Assembly (NCBI RefSeq): GCF_003234815.2 | Contig: NZ_CP126279.1 | Location: forward strand, 248,001-312,000 | Source of the DNA: Curtobacterium sp. MCBD17_035 | Lineage (GTDB): Bacteria > Actinomycetota > Actinomycetes > Actinomycetales > Microbacteriaceae | DNA: 64,000 nucleotides | Reading direction: 5' to 3' | Shown: in pieces, positions 16,263 through 25,110 of the stretch | How positions within the stretch are numbered: position 1 is the first letter of the stretch | Layout: every line of letters starts with the position of its first letter | Notes under the pieces: generated by a model | Databases searched by the model: none | What the model saw: the letters and a program-made list of their open reading frames with translations, nothing else | Told to the model about the DNA's origin: nothing | Position numbers and translations under genes: made by a program

Positions 16263-17672
16263 ATGCTTGCTCTCCGCAAGTACCTCGACCGCGCCCTGAC
16301 CGGCCGCGAGGAGGGCTTCACGGTCATCGAGGTCATGGTCGCGATGATGGTCTTCGCGATCATCAGCGTGGGCCTCGCCTACGGCATCACGAACTCCCTG
16401 CAGACCACGCAAGCGAGCCGCGGCCGGGACATGGCCGTGTCGCTCGCGTCGCAGGACATCGACACGATGCGACAGACCGCCGCGGCGACGACGAACGGCA
16501 TCTTCAGCGTCCTGAGCGCCTCCACCACCAAGAGCATCGGCGGTGTCACGTACACGGTCACGCGCACCGCCAACTGGGTCCAGAGTGACGGTGCCACCGG
16601 AGCCTGCGGATCGAGCAACGGCACGTTGGCGTACAAGAGCGTCGCCGAGACGGTCAGCTGGAACAACCCGCATGGCCCCGGCAAGCTGTCGACGACCGTG
16701 ACCTCGGCCATCGCGCCGTCCGACGCTGTCACCGATCCCGGTGATGGAACGATCATCGTCTCCGTCAGGGACGCTGCTGGCGCGGCGAACGCGGGCGTCA
16801 GCGTGTCGGCGGCGCCCGTGAGCGGGGGAACCGGCGCGGCGATCACCACCGCCCCCACCACGACCGACGCGGCGGGCTGCTGGTACGCAACGGACGTGCA
16901 GCCGGGCACGTACACGCTGACCGCGAGCACGACCGGGGGGATCGATTCCAACCAGGCTGCGACGTCCACCTGGACCATCCCCGTCATCGCAGGCGCGAGT
17001 GCGTATCAACCGATCTCGTACGACCAAGCCGCGACGATCCCCGTCAACTACGCGCAGACCTACAGCGCGACCATGGCGACGAACATGACGACGACCCTGT
17101 CGAGCAACTCCGGCGGCCTCGACACGATGACCCCGTGGTCGACCAGCGCGACCGTGACGTCCTCGACGAAGGTGTCGATGAACGTCTTCCCGTTCTCCGA
17201 CGGCTACCAGATGTACGGGGGGACGTTCAACAGCAGCTCGGGTGCGAGCAGCTGCATCGACACCAACCCGACGAAGTGGACGACCCCGACCTCGGCAGGC
17301 GCCGTCGGGACCAGTGTGCCGGTGCCGGTCGTCAGCGTCAGCCCAGGGCAGACCGTGTCGCCTCCGCAGAACGTGGCACTCGGCGTCATCCAGGTGTCGG
17401 TCGCGAGCGGCTCGTACCTCAGGGCGACGACGGCGTCGAGAACCACCGCCGACGATCCCGGGTGCTCGGCCGGCATGACGCTGAACTTCCCGAAGACCAC
17501 GAGTTCGACCGCAACGCTCGCGTTGCCCTTCGGGACCTGGTCGATCTCCACGACATCGGGAGCGTCCGGTGCTGTGACCGGCACCGTCGCTGGCGCGAAC
17601 ATCAAGAACGTCACGCCCGGTTCGGTCACCGGCAACACCGTGCTCGTCGACCCGCGAGGACAGACGAAGTGA
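16263..17672 (+). CDS. large minor pilin (PilV-like prepilin)
   Basis: This 469-residue prepilin has the cleavage site after Gly18 (EEG then FTVIEVMVAMMVFAIISVG), with Glu23 at position +5. After the helix comes a large Ser/Thr/Gly-rich extracellular part. A segment near residues 155-230 (GTIIVSVRDAAGAANAGVSV to GCWYATDVQPGTYTLTAS) resembles a carboxypeptidase-regulatory or SpaA-type beta-sandwich, a fold common in actinobacterial pilins. The type III cleavage site and the position after pilA suggest a minor or tip pilin, by analogy with PilV. The ribosome binding site GGAAGG precedes the ATG. The protein is much larger than proteobacterial PilV. Confidence 0.8.
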   Translation: MLALRKYLDRALTGREEGFTVIEVMVAMMVFAIISVGLAYGITNSLQTTQASRGRDMAVSLASQDIDTMRQTAAATTNGIFSVLSASTTKSIGGVTYTVTRTANWVQSDGATGACGSSNGTLAYKSVAETVSWNNPHGPGKLSTTVTSAIAPSDAVTDPGDGTIIVSVRDAAGAANAGVSVSAAPVSGGTGAAITTAPTTTDAAGCWYATDVQPGTYTLTASTTGGIDSNQAATSTWTIPVIAGASAYQPISYDQAATIPVNYAQTYSATMATNMTTTLSSNSGGLDTMTPWSTSATVTSSTKVSMNVFPFSDGYQMYGGTFNSSSGASSCIDTNPTKWTTPTSAGAVGTSVPVPVVSVSPGQTVSPPQNVALGVIQVSVASGSYLRATTASRTTADDPGCSAGMTLNFPKTTSSTATLALPFGTWSISTTSGASGAVTGTVAGANIKNVTPGSVTGNTVLVDPRGQTK

Positions 17673-18361
17673 TCGGCGACATCCGGCAGTTCCACCGCGG
17701 TCAGCGCGGCATCACCCTGATCGAGCTCATCGTCGCCATGTCCGTCTCGATGATCGTCCTCACCGCGGTCGGCGGCTTCTTCGCCGCATCGCTGCACGCG
17801 AGCAAGACGGGCAGCGCGGCCGAGACGAACACGCGGCAGGCGTCCAACGTCATGAACGCGCTGACCCAGTACATCCACGCCGCGACGGTCCTGCCGAAGC
17901 CGGACGGCACGTACGCGAACGCGATCACCACCGCAACGGCAACAGACCTCGCCTTCTACTCGTACGTCAACCTGACGAACGGCACGGTGGACCAGCCGGA
18001 GTACGTCGAGTTCAAGATCGACACCGCGACGGGCAACCTGGTCGAGAAGCAGTGGGACGGCTCGGCCGATACCAAGGGCTACTACAGCTTCACGACCACC
18101 GGCGCGGCCGCACGGACGGTGACGCTGGGGGGTCCCGTCGCGTCGCCGACGAGCGACGGCACGGACCTCTTCACGTACCTCGACGCGAGCGGTGCGAAGA
18201 TCGCGAGTCCGATGGCGAACCCCAGCGCGGTCCGTGCGATCCAGGTGAACCTCGAGCTCGGCTCCACCAAGGCCGGCACCGCCTCGAACACCCACATCCA
18301 GAACACCCTGTACCTGTTCAACGTCGGGTACAGCACGAGCACTGCGAGTCCGGCGCCATGA
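17669..18361 (+). CDS. minor pilin (PilW-like prepilin)
   Basis: This 230-residue prepilin is cleaved after Gly14 (QRG then ITLIELIVAMSVSMIVLTAVGG), with Glu19 at +5. The rest looks like an extracellular beta-rich domain without cysteines. The GTG start overlaps the preceding stop (GTGA), which argues for coupled translation. Size, position and N-terminal helix match PilW-type minor pilins, which help prime pilus assembly. Sequence similarity outside the helix cannot be judged here. Confidence 0.8.
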   Translation: MIGDIRQFHRGQRGITLIELIVAMSVSMIVLTAVGGFFAASLHASKTGSAAETNTRQASNVMNALTQYIHAATVLPKPDGTYANAITTATATDLAFYSYVNLTNGTVDQPEYVEFKIDTATGNLVEKQWDGSADTKGYYSFTTTGAAARTVTLGGPVASPTSDGTDLFTYLDASGAKIASPMANPSAVRAIQVNLELGSTKAGTASNTHIQNTLYLFNVGYSTSTASPAP

Positions 18362-20217
18362 TGAACCGCATCGTCCGCGTGATGCGGAGCGTCGACCGCG
18401 GTGACGAGCAGGGGTTCGTCCTCGCCAACGTCATCATCTTCGGCATGATCGTCACGATGATCGTCGCCGCGATGGTCGCGCTCTCGACGGCCGGGTCGCT
18501 CAAGTCCGGGAACGACCGCAACTACCAGAACGCGGCGGCGGCAGCGTACGCGGGGCTCGCCGACTACCAGGCGAAGATCTCGAACGACAACGGCTACGCG
18601 ACGTACGGCAACAAGGACGCGCAGTTCAGCAAGGACAGCGGCTCGGTGTTCCAGGGCGACAACGGCAACGTCGCGTTCACGAGCAGCGGTTCGACGTGGG
18701 CTCCGGTGGTCGGAACGACCGACGAGTTCTTCCGCTACGAGGTCGACAACTCGAAGTACGCGTCACAGGGCTTCCTCCGCGTTCGGGTGACGGGCAAGAG
18801 CGGGACGAAGACCCGGTCGCTCGTGGCCGACCTCCGCGGCGACGGCTTCATCAACTACCTGTACTTCACCCAGTACGAGTCGGCGGACAACGACATCACG
18901 GGCGACAACTGCACGAACGACTACCAGTGGCAGGCGAGGAGCAGGACCTGCGACCCCGTGCAGTTCGCCAGTGGCGACGTGCTCAACGGTGCCATCCGCT
19001 CCGACGACGACTTCACCGCCTGCGGGTCGACGTTCAACTCCTCCGTCGAGGACCACAGCGGCAAGGTCCTCGCGCCGAGCGGTTGCACGACGACGCCCAA
19101 GTACAACGGCGGCCAGCCGAGCGCCGCCGCCTACCTCGGCCTGCCGTCGCTCAACACGAACATGGCCCAGGAGGCCCGCACGGACCTGCCGACGACCGTC
19201 CCGCGCCCCGGGTGCCTGTACACCGGACCGACGAAGGTGCAGTTCAACAGCGGCGGCACCATGACGATCTGGTCCCCGTGGACGCGGTTCACGCAGGTGA
19301 CCGCGACGAGCCACTCCTCGGACGCGGCAGCAGCGGATGCACTGTGTGGCAGCAGCGCCGCGCTCCAGAGCGCGAGCGGTGCGACGATCCCGACGCTCCC
19401 GACGAACCTCATGTACGTGCAGGGCGTGCCCACCACGAAGTCCGACCCGAACTACTGGGGCTCGTCGTACCCGCAGCGCTACACCAACACGTACTGCACG
19501 ACCAAGGTGACCGTCAGTGGCAACTCGGTCAGCTACAGCGACAACCAGACGTTCAGCAACGGGGTCGGCTACCCGACGTCGAACGAGTGGATCGGCACCG
19601 ACTCGACACCCGGCACGGCGTCCTCCGTCTACAGCTGCACCGCCGGCGACGTCTTCGTCAGCGGCAGGTTCTCGGGGCACATGACGATCGCATCGGCGGG
19701 CACGGTCTGGGTGACCGGTGACATCACCTACACCGACCCGAACGACGACATCCTCGGCCTGGTCGGGCAGAACGCGGTCGAGGTCTACAACCCGATGACG
19801 TGCTGGAACTACCAGTCGGTCTACTACCAGGGCTACGGCAACTACGTCACGTGCCGCAACGTCCAGCTCGTCCGATCCGCTGGCACCAACCTGACGATCG
19901 ACGCGGCCATCGCCAGCAACAACGGAACGTTCTACGTGCAGAACTACGACCAGGGGAGCGCGCTCGGCACCCTGACGGTGAAGGGCTCGATCGCCCAGAA
20001 GTACCGCGGCACGGTCGCGACCTCGAACAGCGGCAACGGCAAGGTGAGCACCGGCTTCACGAAGAACTACATCTACGACAACCGGCTGCTCACGACCGCA
20101 CCGCCGAAGTTCCTGCAGCCCGTGTCGACGTCCTACGGCGTCACGACGCAGGTCGAGGTCCAGCCGGCCTACAACCCGGACGGCTCGTGCGCGACGACCG
20201 GGGGGAAGTGCCGATGA
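18358..20217 (+). CDS. PilX-like large prepilin lacking Glu at +5
   Basis: This 619-residue protein has a prepilin-like N terminus. The leader ends in Gly19 and is followed by FVLANVIIFGMIVTMIVAAM. Position +5 of the mature helix is Asn24 rather than the conserved Glu, as in pseudopilins of the GspK/PilX type that cap the fibre tip. The very long ectodomain contains many Tyr, Asn, Ser and Thr residues and several cysteines, for example CTNDYQWQARSRTCDP and CGSTFNSS. The ATG overlaps the previous stop codon. PilX-like is an inference from order and the missing Glu. Confidence 0.75.
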   Translation: MMNRIVRVMRSVDRGDEQGFVLANVIIFGMIVTMIVAAMVALSTAGSLKSGNDRNYQNAAAAAYAGLADYQAKISNDNGYATYGNKDAQFSKDSGSVFQGDNGNVAFTSSGSTWAPVVGTTDEFFRYEVDNSKYASQGFLRVRVTGKSGTKTRSLVADLRGDGFINYLYFTQYESADNDITGDNCTNDYQWQARSRTCDPVQFASGDVLNGAIRSDDDFTACGSTFNSSVEDHSGKVLAPSGCTTTPKYNGGQPSAAAYLGLPSLNTNMAQEARTDLPTTVPRPGCLYTGPTKVQFNSGGTMTIWSPWTRFTQVTATSHSSDAAAADALCGSSAALQSASGATIPTLPTNLMYVQGVPTTKSDPNYWGSSYPQRYTNTYCTTKVTVSGNSVSYSDNQTFSNGVGYPTSNEWIGTDSTPGTASSVYSCTAGDVFVSGRFSGHMTIASAGTVWVTGDITYTDPNDDILGLVGQNAVEVYNPMTCWNYQSVYYQGYGNYVTCRNVQLVRSAGTNLTIDAAIASNNGTFYVQNYDQGSALGTLTVKGSIAQKYRGTVATSNSGNGKVSTGFTKNYIYDNRLLTTAPPKFLQPVSTSYGVTTQVEVQPAYNPDGSCATTGGKCR

Positions 20218-21053
20218 CGACCGCGCTCGACCTCGGCCCGCTCGTCGCGACCCTCGGCGGGGTGTTCGGGCTGCTCATCGGCTCGTTCCTCAACGTCGTC
20301 GTGTACCGGGTGCCGGCGCACGTGTCGATCGTGTCGCCGCCGAGCGCGTGCCCGCGGTGCGACCATGCGATCCGCGGGTACGACAACGTCCCGGTGCTCT
20401 CGTGGCTCGTGTTGCGCGGCAGGTGTCGCGACTGCGGCGCGCCCATCTCGTCGCGGTACCCACTCGTCGAGCTCGCCACGGGCCTCCTGTTCGTCGTGGT
20501 GGCGCTCCGGTTCTGGCCGGCGACCACCGCGGGGGACCGGGTGCTCGCCGCGCACGTCGTCCTGCTGCTGGCGTTCCTCTACCTCATGGCGATCAGCGTG
20601 GCCCTGGCTCTGATCGACGTCGACACGCACACGTTGCCGAACGCCATCACCTACCCGTCGTCCGTCGTGCTCGCGGTGCTCCTGGCCGGTGCATCGGCAC
20701 TGTCGGGCGACTGGGCAGCGTTCGTGCGGGGCGTCATCGGTGCCGCTGCGCTCGGGGTCCTGTACCTCGTGCTCGCCATCGCGGTGCCCGGCGGCATGGG
20801 GCTCGGCGACGTCAAACTCGCCGGGATCCTGGGCCTCGCGCTCGCGTACCTCGGATGGGGACCCCTCGCAGTGGGTGCTTTCGGCGCCTTCCTCGTCGGG
20901 GGTATCTTCGCGCTCGTCCTCGTCGCCGCGCGCCGAGCGAAGTGGCGCGGAGGGATCCCCTTCGGCCCGTCCATGCTCACCGGAGCCTGGGTCGGCGTCC
21001 TCGTCGGCGCGCCCGCGTCGCACGCCTACCTGCACCTCATCGGTCTGGCCTGA
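20214..21053 (+). CDS. pilD: prepilin peptidase / N-methyltransferase
   Basis: This 279-residue membrane aspartyl protease cleaves prepilins after Gly and methylates the new N terminus. The cytoplasmic zinc motif is Cys46, Cys49, Cys71 and Cys74, marking the bifunctional form. The catalytic aspartates lie in LIDVDTHTLPNAITYP and in GGMGLGDVKLAG, the GxGD site. Several membrane helices are evident. The ATG overlaps the previous stop by four bases (ATGA). It should process the four prepilins encoded just upstream. Confidence 0.95.
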   Translation: MTTALDLGPLVATLGGVFGLLIGSFLNVVVYRVPAHVSIVSPPSACPRCDHAIRGYDNVPVLSWLVLRGRCRDCGAPISSRYPLVELATGLLFVVVALRFWPATTAGDRVLAAHVVLLLAFLYLMAISVALALIDVDTHTLPNAITYPSSVVLAVLLAGASALSGDWAAFVRGVIGAAALGVLYLVLAIAVPGGMGLGDVKLAGILGLALAYLGWGPLAVGAFGAFLVGGIFALVLVAARRAKWRGGIPFGPSMLTGAWVGVLVGAPASHAYLHLIGLA

Positions 21054-21080
21054 GCGCCGCCCCCTACGGAGAACACACCC

Positions 21081-22133
21081 ATGGCGAAGAGCATCGTCGG
21101 CCTGGACATCGCGGCCGCCTCGATCCGCGCGGTCGAGGTCGCCTCGGCCGACCGCGGCCGTCCGACCGTCGTCCGGTTCGCCGAGGTCCCCACGCCGGAA
21201 GGATCGGTGAGCCGGGGTGAGGTCCTCGAGGCGAACACGGTGGCCGGCGCGTTGAAGCAGTTGTGGTCCCTCGGCAAGTTCCGCTCCCGGGACGTCGTGC
21301 TCGGCATGGGGAACCAGCGTGTGCTGTCGCGTGACCTGACCGTGCCGCTCGCGCCCATCGAGCAGATCCGCGAGTCGTTGCCGTTCCAGGTCCAGGACAT
21401 GCTTCCCGTGCCGGTCATCGACGCGATCCTCGACTTCTACCCGACGTCCGAGGGGATGGGGGAGAACGGACCGGTCGTCCGGGGTCTGCTCATCGCCGCG
21501 ATCAAGGACGCCGTGCTGGCGAACGTCAAAGCGGTGCAACTCGCGGGCCTGAACCCGGCGGGCGTCGACCTGATCCCGTTCGCCTTGACCCGCGCACTCG
21601 TCTCACGACCGGGTCTGGTCGGGACGGTGGCGCTCATCGAGATCGGGGCCGACACGACGAGCGTCGTCATCGCGACGGACGGCGTGCCGCAGTTCGTGCG
21701 CATCATCCCAGCGGGCGGTGCCGACGTCACACGCGCCCTCAGCGGACAGCTCGACATCGCGGCGGACGACGCCGAGGCGGTCAAGCGCCACCTCGGGATC
21801 GCGGCCGTCGCCCAGACCGCGGACGACCGTCGCGCGATCGCGGTCACGCACGAGACGATCACCGAGGTCCTCGCGAGCCTCCGCAACACGATCAACTACT
21901 TCGTCAACACCCACCCGGACCAACCCGTCGGCCACATCCTCATCGCAGGCGGAGGCGCCCGGATGCGCGGCTTCCGGGAGGCACTCGCCGACTACACCCG
22001 GATCCCCGTGTCGTACGGGCAGGCGTTCGGCGGAGTGGCGCTCGCCGGATCGATCTCGGAGCAGGACGTCGCAGAGCGCGGCGACGCGATCACGGTGGCC
22101 TTCGGGCTCGCCGTCGGAAGCAGGGCAGCATGA
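21081..22133 (+). CDS. pilM: type IV pilus assembly protein PilM
   Basis: This 350-residue actin-like cytoplasmic ATPase forms the alignment ring that binds the N-terminal tail of PilN. It begins with SIVGLDIAAASIRAVEV, the phosphate-1 loop of the actin/FtsA fold. It contains VALIEIGADTTSVVIATDG as phosphate-2 and HILIAGGGARMRGF as the adenosine motif. Its length is normal for PilM. It is 27 bp downstream of pilD and overlaps pilN by four bases. Confidence 0.93.
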   Translation: MAKSIVGLDIAAASIRAVEVASADRGRPTVVRFAEVPTPEGSVSRGEVLEANTVAGALKQLWSLGKFRSRDVVLGMGNQRVLSRDLTVPLAPIEQIRESLPFQVQDMLPVPVIDAILDFYPTSEGMGENGPVVRGLLIAAIKDAVLANVKAVQLAGLNPAGVDLIPFALTRALVSRPGLVGTVALIEIGADTTSVVIATDGVPQFVRIIPAGGADVTRALSGQLDIAADDAEAVKRHLGIAAVAQTADDRRAIAVTHETITEVLASLRNTINYFVNTHPDQPVGHILIAGGGARMRGFREALADYTRIPVSYGQAFGGVALAGSISEQDVAERGDAITVAFGLAVGSRAA

Positions 22134-22930
22134 GCAAGGTCGAGGCGGACATCCGCAAGGAGCAGAAGCAGCGCACCTCGGTGATCGGCGGCGCCAAGGC
22201 GCCGCGCACCGGCAAGCAGTCCCGGGTCACGGGCGGTACCGCGACGACGGGAGGCTCGGCGGCGCCGGCGACGCGGGCGGCGGTCGCGTCCTCCCTCGTC
22301 GGCCGTGAGCCCCGTGTCGACCTCCTGCCCACCGAGGTGCACCTCGACCGACGCGAGCGCGCGGTCGCGCGACGCGCGTGGCTCGGTGTCGTCGTGCTCG
22401 CCGTCGTGGTGCTGCTCGTCGCGGGCGGAGCGACGGTCGATGCCATCCGGTCGCGAACCGATCTCGCGACCGCTCAGAACGAGACGACCTCACTCCTCCT
22501 CGAGCAGCAGAAGTACGCCGAGGTCCGCACGCTCGAGGGGCAGATCGCACTGCTCGAAGCGGGTCAGACCGTCGGTGGATCGACCGAGATCGACTGGTCC
22601 TCGATGCTCGGGGACCTCGCGTCGTACCTCCCGAGCGGCGTCACGATCACGAGCATGACGATCACGTCGGCGAACGCGACGGCGCCGTTCGCGCAGAGCA
22701 CCTCGCCGCTCGACGGGTCGCGGGTCGCGGCCATCCAGGTCTCGGTGTCGAGCACCTCCGTCCCGTCGGTCCCGGACTGGACCGACCGGCTCTCGAAGCT
22801 CAAGGGCTACGTCGACTCCTCGATCGGGTCGATCGACCACGCGACCGACGGCGACGCGTACACGGCGTCCATCTCGGTCGACCTGGACGAGAAGGCCTAC
22901 GACGGCAAGTACACGGGGAGCGACCGATGA
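22130..22930 (+). CDS. pilN: type IV pilus assembly protein PilN
   Basis: This 266-residue bitopic membrane protein has a cytoplasmic tail of about 83 residues carrying RVDLLPTEV, equivalent to the INLLP motif that docks into PilM. Next come one membrane helix (WLGVVVLAVVVLLVAGGATV), a coiled-coil segment and a periplasm-side ferredoxin-like domain. The tail is longer and more basic than in proteobacteria, where the motif is almost N-terminal. The start and stop codons overlap those of its neighbours, as expected of a coupled MNO module. Confidence 0.88.
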   Translation: MSKVEADIRKEQKQRTSVIGGAKAPRTGKQSRVTGGTATTGGSAAPATRAAVASSLVGREPRVDLLPTEVHLDRRERAVARRAWLGVVVLAVVVLLVAGGATVDAIRSRTDLATAQNETTSLLLEQQKYAEVRTLEGQIALLEAGQTVGGSTEIDWSSMLGDLASYLPSGVTITSMTITSANATAPFAQSTSPLDGSRVAAIQVSVSSTSVPSVPDWTDRLSKLKGYVDSSIGSIDHATDGDAYTASISVDLDEKAYDGKYTGSDR

Positions 22931-23700
22931 ACAAGCACAAGCTCTCACTCGTCCTCGCGGGCGTCGCCGCGCTCGTGATCATCGCCGGTGGCTGGTTCCT
23001 CGGGGTGCAGCCGCAGCTCGCGACCGCGTCCGCGAACGACCTCCAGCGCGAGAGCATCGACGAGACGAACGCCTCGAACCGTGCGGAGCTGACGCGCCTC
23101 GAGGAGCAGTACCAGAAGCTCGGCACGATGAAGACGACGTTCGCCGACCTCCAGGAATCGGTCCCTGCGAAGGCCGACACCACGGGCTTCACGCGTGAGA
23201 TCAACACCGCCGCGACCACGAGCGGCGTCGGGATCTCCTCGGTGCAGTTCGACACCCCCGTCGCGTACGCGCCGCCGGCCGCCGCCGCCGGGGCCGGTGC
23301 CACCACGACGGGCACGAGCACCGGTTCGCCGACGGCCAGCGCGTCGGCCACCCCGTCACCGAGCGTGACGGCGACGGCGGCCCCCGCGGCCGCACCAGCG
23401 GCGACGCCCGCCCCTGGCGGCCCCACGACCGACTCGTCGATCACGAGTGCGGACTTCACGGTCGTCCCCGTGACGGTCGCGGTGACGGGTTCGTACCAGC
23501 AGGCGCTCGCCTTCACCAAGGCCCTGCAGAACGGGTCCCGGCTGTTCCTCGTCGACACCGTCTCACAGTCCCTCTCGGACACCTCGAGCGGCGGGTCCGG
23601 CGGGCAGAACTGGTCGCTCGGTGGCGAGATCTACGTCCTCAAGGCGTCGTCCGCGTCCTCGTCGTCGACCGATGCCACCTCGACACAGGCGGCTGGGTGA
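22927..23700 (+). CDS. pilO: type IV pilus assembly protein PilO
   Basis: This 257-residue bitopic protein has a short cytoplasmic start, one membrane helix (LVLAGVAALVIIAGGWFLGV) and a coiled coil (RAELTRLEEQYQKLGTMKTTF). A PilO-type domain follows. An Ala/Thr/Pro-rich insertion at about residues 115-175 splits the ectodomain and is probably a flexible linker. It would pair with PilN to link the PilM ring to the platform. No PilP or PilQ follows, as expected for a cell with one membrane. Confidence 0.88.
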   Translation: MNKHKLSLVLAGVAALVIIAGGWFLGVQPQLATASANDLQRESIDETNASNRAELTRLEEQYQKLGTMKTTFADLQESVPAKADTTGFTREINTAATTSGVGISSVQFDTPVAYAPPAAAAGAGATTTGTSTGSPTASASATPSPSVTATAAPAAAPAATPAPGGPTTDSSITSADFTVVPVTVAVTGSYQQALAFTKALQNGSRLFLVDTVSQSLSDTSSGGSGGQNWSLGGEIYVLKASSASSSSTDATSTQAAG

Positions 23701-23737
23701 ACCGAGCGGCGGCCTGACCTCCCCTCGCCCCCGGCAC

Positions 23738-23750
23738 TACGCTCGTCCCA
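23738..23750 (+). promoter_or_regulatory. -10 box giving a leaderless transcript
   Basis: TACGCT at 23738-23743 lies exactly 6 nt before the ATG at 23750, so transcription would begin at or next to the start codon. No Shine-Dalgarno sequence is present. It separates the small membrane protein gene from the pilus operon. Confidence 0.65.
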
Positions 23751-24205
23751 TGTCCCGGTGGCTCCTCGCGACGATGACGACGGTGCTGTTCTTCGCGCTC
23801 GTCATCGCGGTCACGGGGTTCGAGAGCCTGTTCTCCGGCCTCGAGGTCATCCGCCAACCCGACGCCACCCCGTACCTCGGCCCGGCGATGGTGACGGGCG
23901 TCGCGATCGTGGTGTTCGCAGGCACGGCGGTGGGCGCGCGGAGCGGCAGTCCGGCGATGTCCGGGCTGGTGTGTGCGGCCACGGCGTACCTCGTCATGCT
24001 CGGCGTCGGGTCGGTCGGCTACGCGTTGGTCCACGGTGACGCCGCGCAGCTCGTGGTGTTCCCCGCCGGCTACGCGCTCGGCCCCTTCGTCGTTGGCACG
24101 GTCGTCATCGCGCTCGTGGTCGTGATCGCGGCGGTGCTCCTGGCCCGCCACGAGGACCGCCGCCGCCAGGAGGGCGGGCCCGGCTTCGGTACCGGGCGGT
24201 CGTGA
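23750..24205 (+). CDS. small four-helix membrane protein of unknown function
   Basis: This is a 151-residue protein with four predicted membrane helices: near residues 5-25, 45-65, 70-95 and 108-135. A basic cytoplasmic tail, RHEDRRRQEGG, follows. It resembles small uncharacterised Microbacteriaceae membrane proteins (possibly Pfam DUF6121, from memory), and no function can be assigned. It follows pilO by 49 bp but appears to have its own leaderless promoter, so it is probably not a pilus component. Its stop overlaps a GTG that opens a short, frame-disrupted coding stretch. Confidence 0.75.
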   Translation: MSRWLLATMTTVLFFALVIAVTGFESLFSGLEVIRQPDATPYLGPAMVTGVAIVVFAGTAVGARSGSPAMSGLVCAATAYLVMLGVGSVGYALVHGDAAQLVVFPAGYALGPFVVGTVVIALVVVIAAVLLARHEDRRRQEGGPGFGTGRS

Positions 24206-24451
24206 CGACCGAGGAGGCCGACGCCGCCGCCCACACCGTCCCGGTCCCCGGTGCCATGACGGCCGCTCCGGTCGGCCTCGCCCGGGAGCGCGTCGTTCTC
24301 GGCGACGTTCTCGAGTCCGGCCGGAGCGGGCATCGCGAGTGCGGGTCCGGTCGCGTTCCCCGCGGACGGTGTCGTCACGGGCATCACGGACGCGGGAGCG
24401 GTGTGCCGACCGACGGTGACGAACGGCACCAACGCGGGCACGGCCTCCTGA
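24202..24451 (+). pseudogene. possible frame-disrupted coding remnant
   Basis: A GTG overlapping the previous stop (GTGA) opens a frame whose third positions are strongly GC-rich up to about 24306. After that, strong third-position GC bias continues only in the +1 frame, which ends at the TGA at 24449-24451. The pattern could be a gene with one frameshift, whose second part is rich in Gly, Ala and Thr. The bias in the second half would equally suit a reverse-strand frame, so the assignment is weak. The rest of the gap to rpsL (to 24736) holds only the str promoter and leader. Confidence 0.3.
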
Positions 24452-24457
24452 GCGGGA

Positions 24458-24486
24458 TTGACCGCCTCTGTCACGCCGAGTAATCT
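24458..24486 (+). promoter_or_regulatory. str operon promoter and leader
   Basis: TTGACC (24458-24463) and TAATCT (24481-24486) are separated by exactly 17 bp, among the best matches to consensus in the window. Transcription would start near 24493, giving a leader of about 244 nt before rpsL. The leader encodes no evident peptide. It probably folds, and in other bacteria this operon is controlled by S7 binding, though I cannot identify that site here. Confidence 0.85.
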
Positions 24487-24736
24487 TGTTCCGGTGTGCG
24501 CCGACAGCGGCGTGCCCGGAAGTCCGAACGCTCACGGAGCGGTACAGGACATGTCCGTCCCAGGCGGTACCGCGAGAGCGGTCGCCCGCCGTGGTCCGAC
24601 GTTGGAATCGTCGGCCCGGTGTCGGGGTTGTACGGGAAGCGACACGGATCACCATGTCGGGCGCCGTCCGGCCGCGGGACGAGGAAGCCGACGGATCACG
24701 TCGGCCAGGGAATCGAGCAGGAACCAGGAGCAGCAG

Positions 24737-25105
24737 TTGCCTACGATTCAGCAGCTGGTTCGCAAGGGCCGCGCGCCGAAGGTCGTCAAGACCAAGGCGC
24801 CCGCCCTCAAGGCGAACCCCCAGCAGCGTGGTGTGTGCACCCGCGTCTACACCACCACCCCGAAGAAGCCGAACTCGGCACTGCGCAAGGTCGCTCGTGT
24901 CAAGCTCTCGAACGGCACCGAGGTCACCGCGTACATCCCCGGTGAGGGCCACAACCTCCAGGAGCACTCGATGGTGCTCGTCCGTGGTGGTCGTGTGAAG
25001 GACCTCCCCGGCGTCCGCTACAAGATCGTCCGTGGTGCGCTCGACACCCAGGCCGTCAAGAACCGTAAGCAGGCCCGCAGCCGCTACGGCGCGAAGAAGG
25101 GTTGA
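24737..25105 (+). CDS. rpsL: 30S ribosomal protein S12
   Basis: This 122-residue decoding-site protein is the first gene of the str operon. It begins with TTG, 6 nt after AGGAG. The streptomycin-determining loops are wild type, with Lys43 in [13 protein letters not shown] and the Lys of [12 protein letters not shown]. Stop and next start are 5 bp apart, in line with co-translation with rpsG. Confidence 0.98.
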   Translation: MPTIQQLVRKGRAPKVVKTKAPALKANPQQRGVCTRVYTTTPKKPNSALRKVARVKLSNGTEVTAYIPGEGHNLQEHSMVLVRGGRVKDLPGVRYKIVRGALDTQAVKNRKQARSRYGAKKG

Positions 25106-25110
25106 GATAG

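Noticed and set aside
24070-24474. A reverse-strand frame of 134 codons ahead of rpsL.
   Set aside because: It runs across the str promoter and into the end of the small membrane protein gene, its second half is Arg/Thr-rich shadow sequence, and it has no ribosome binding site. It is mentioned only as an alternative explanation of the bias at 24310-24451.
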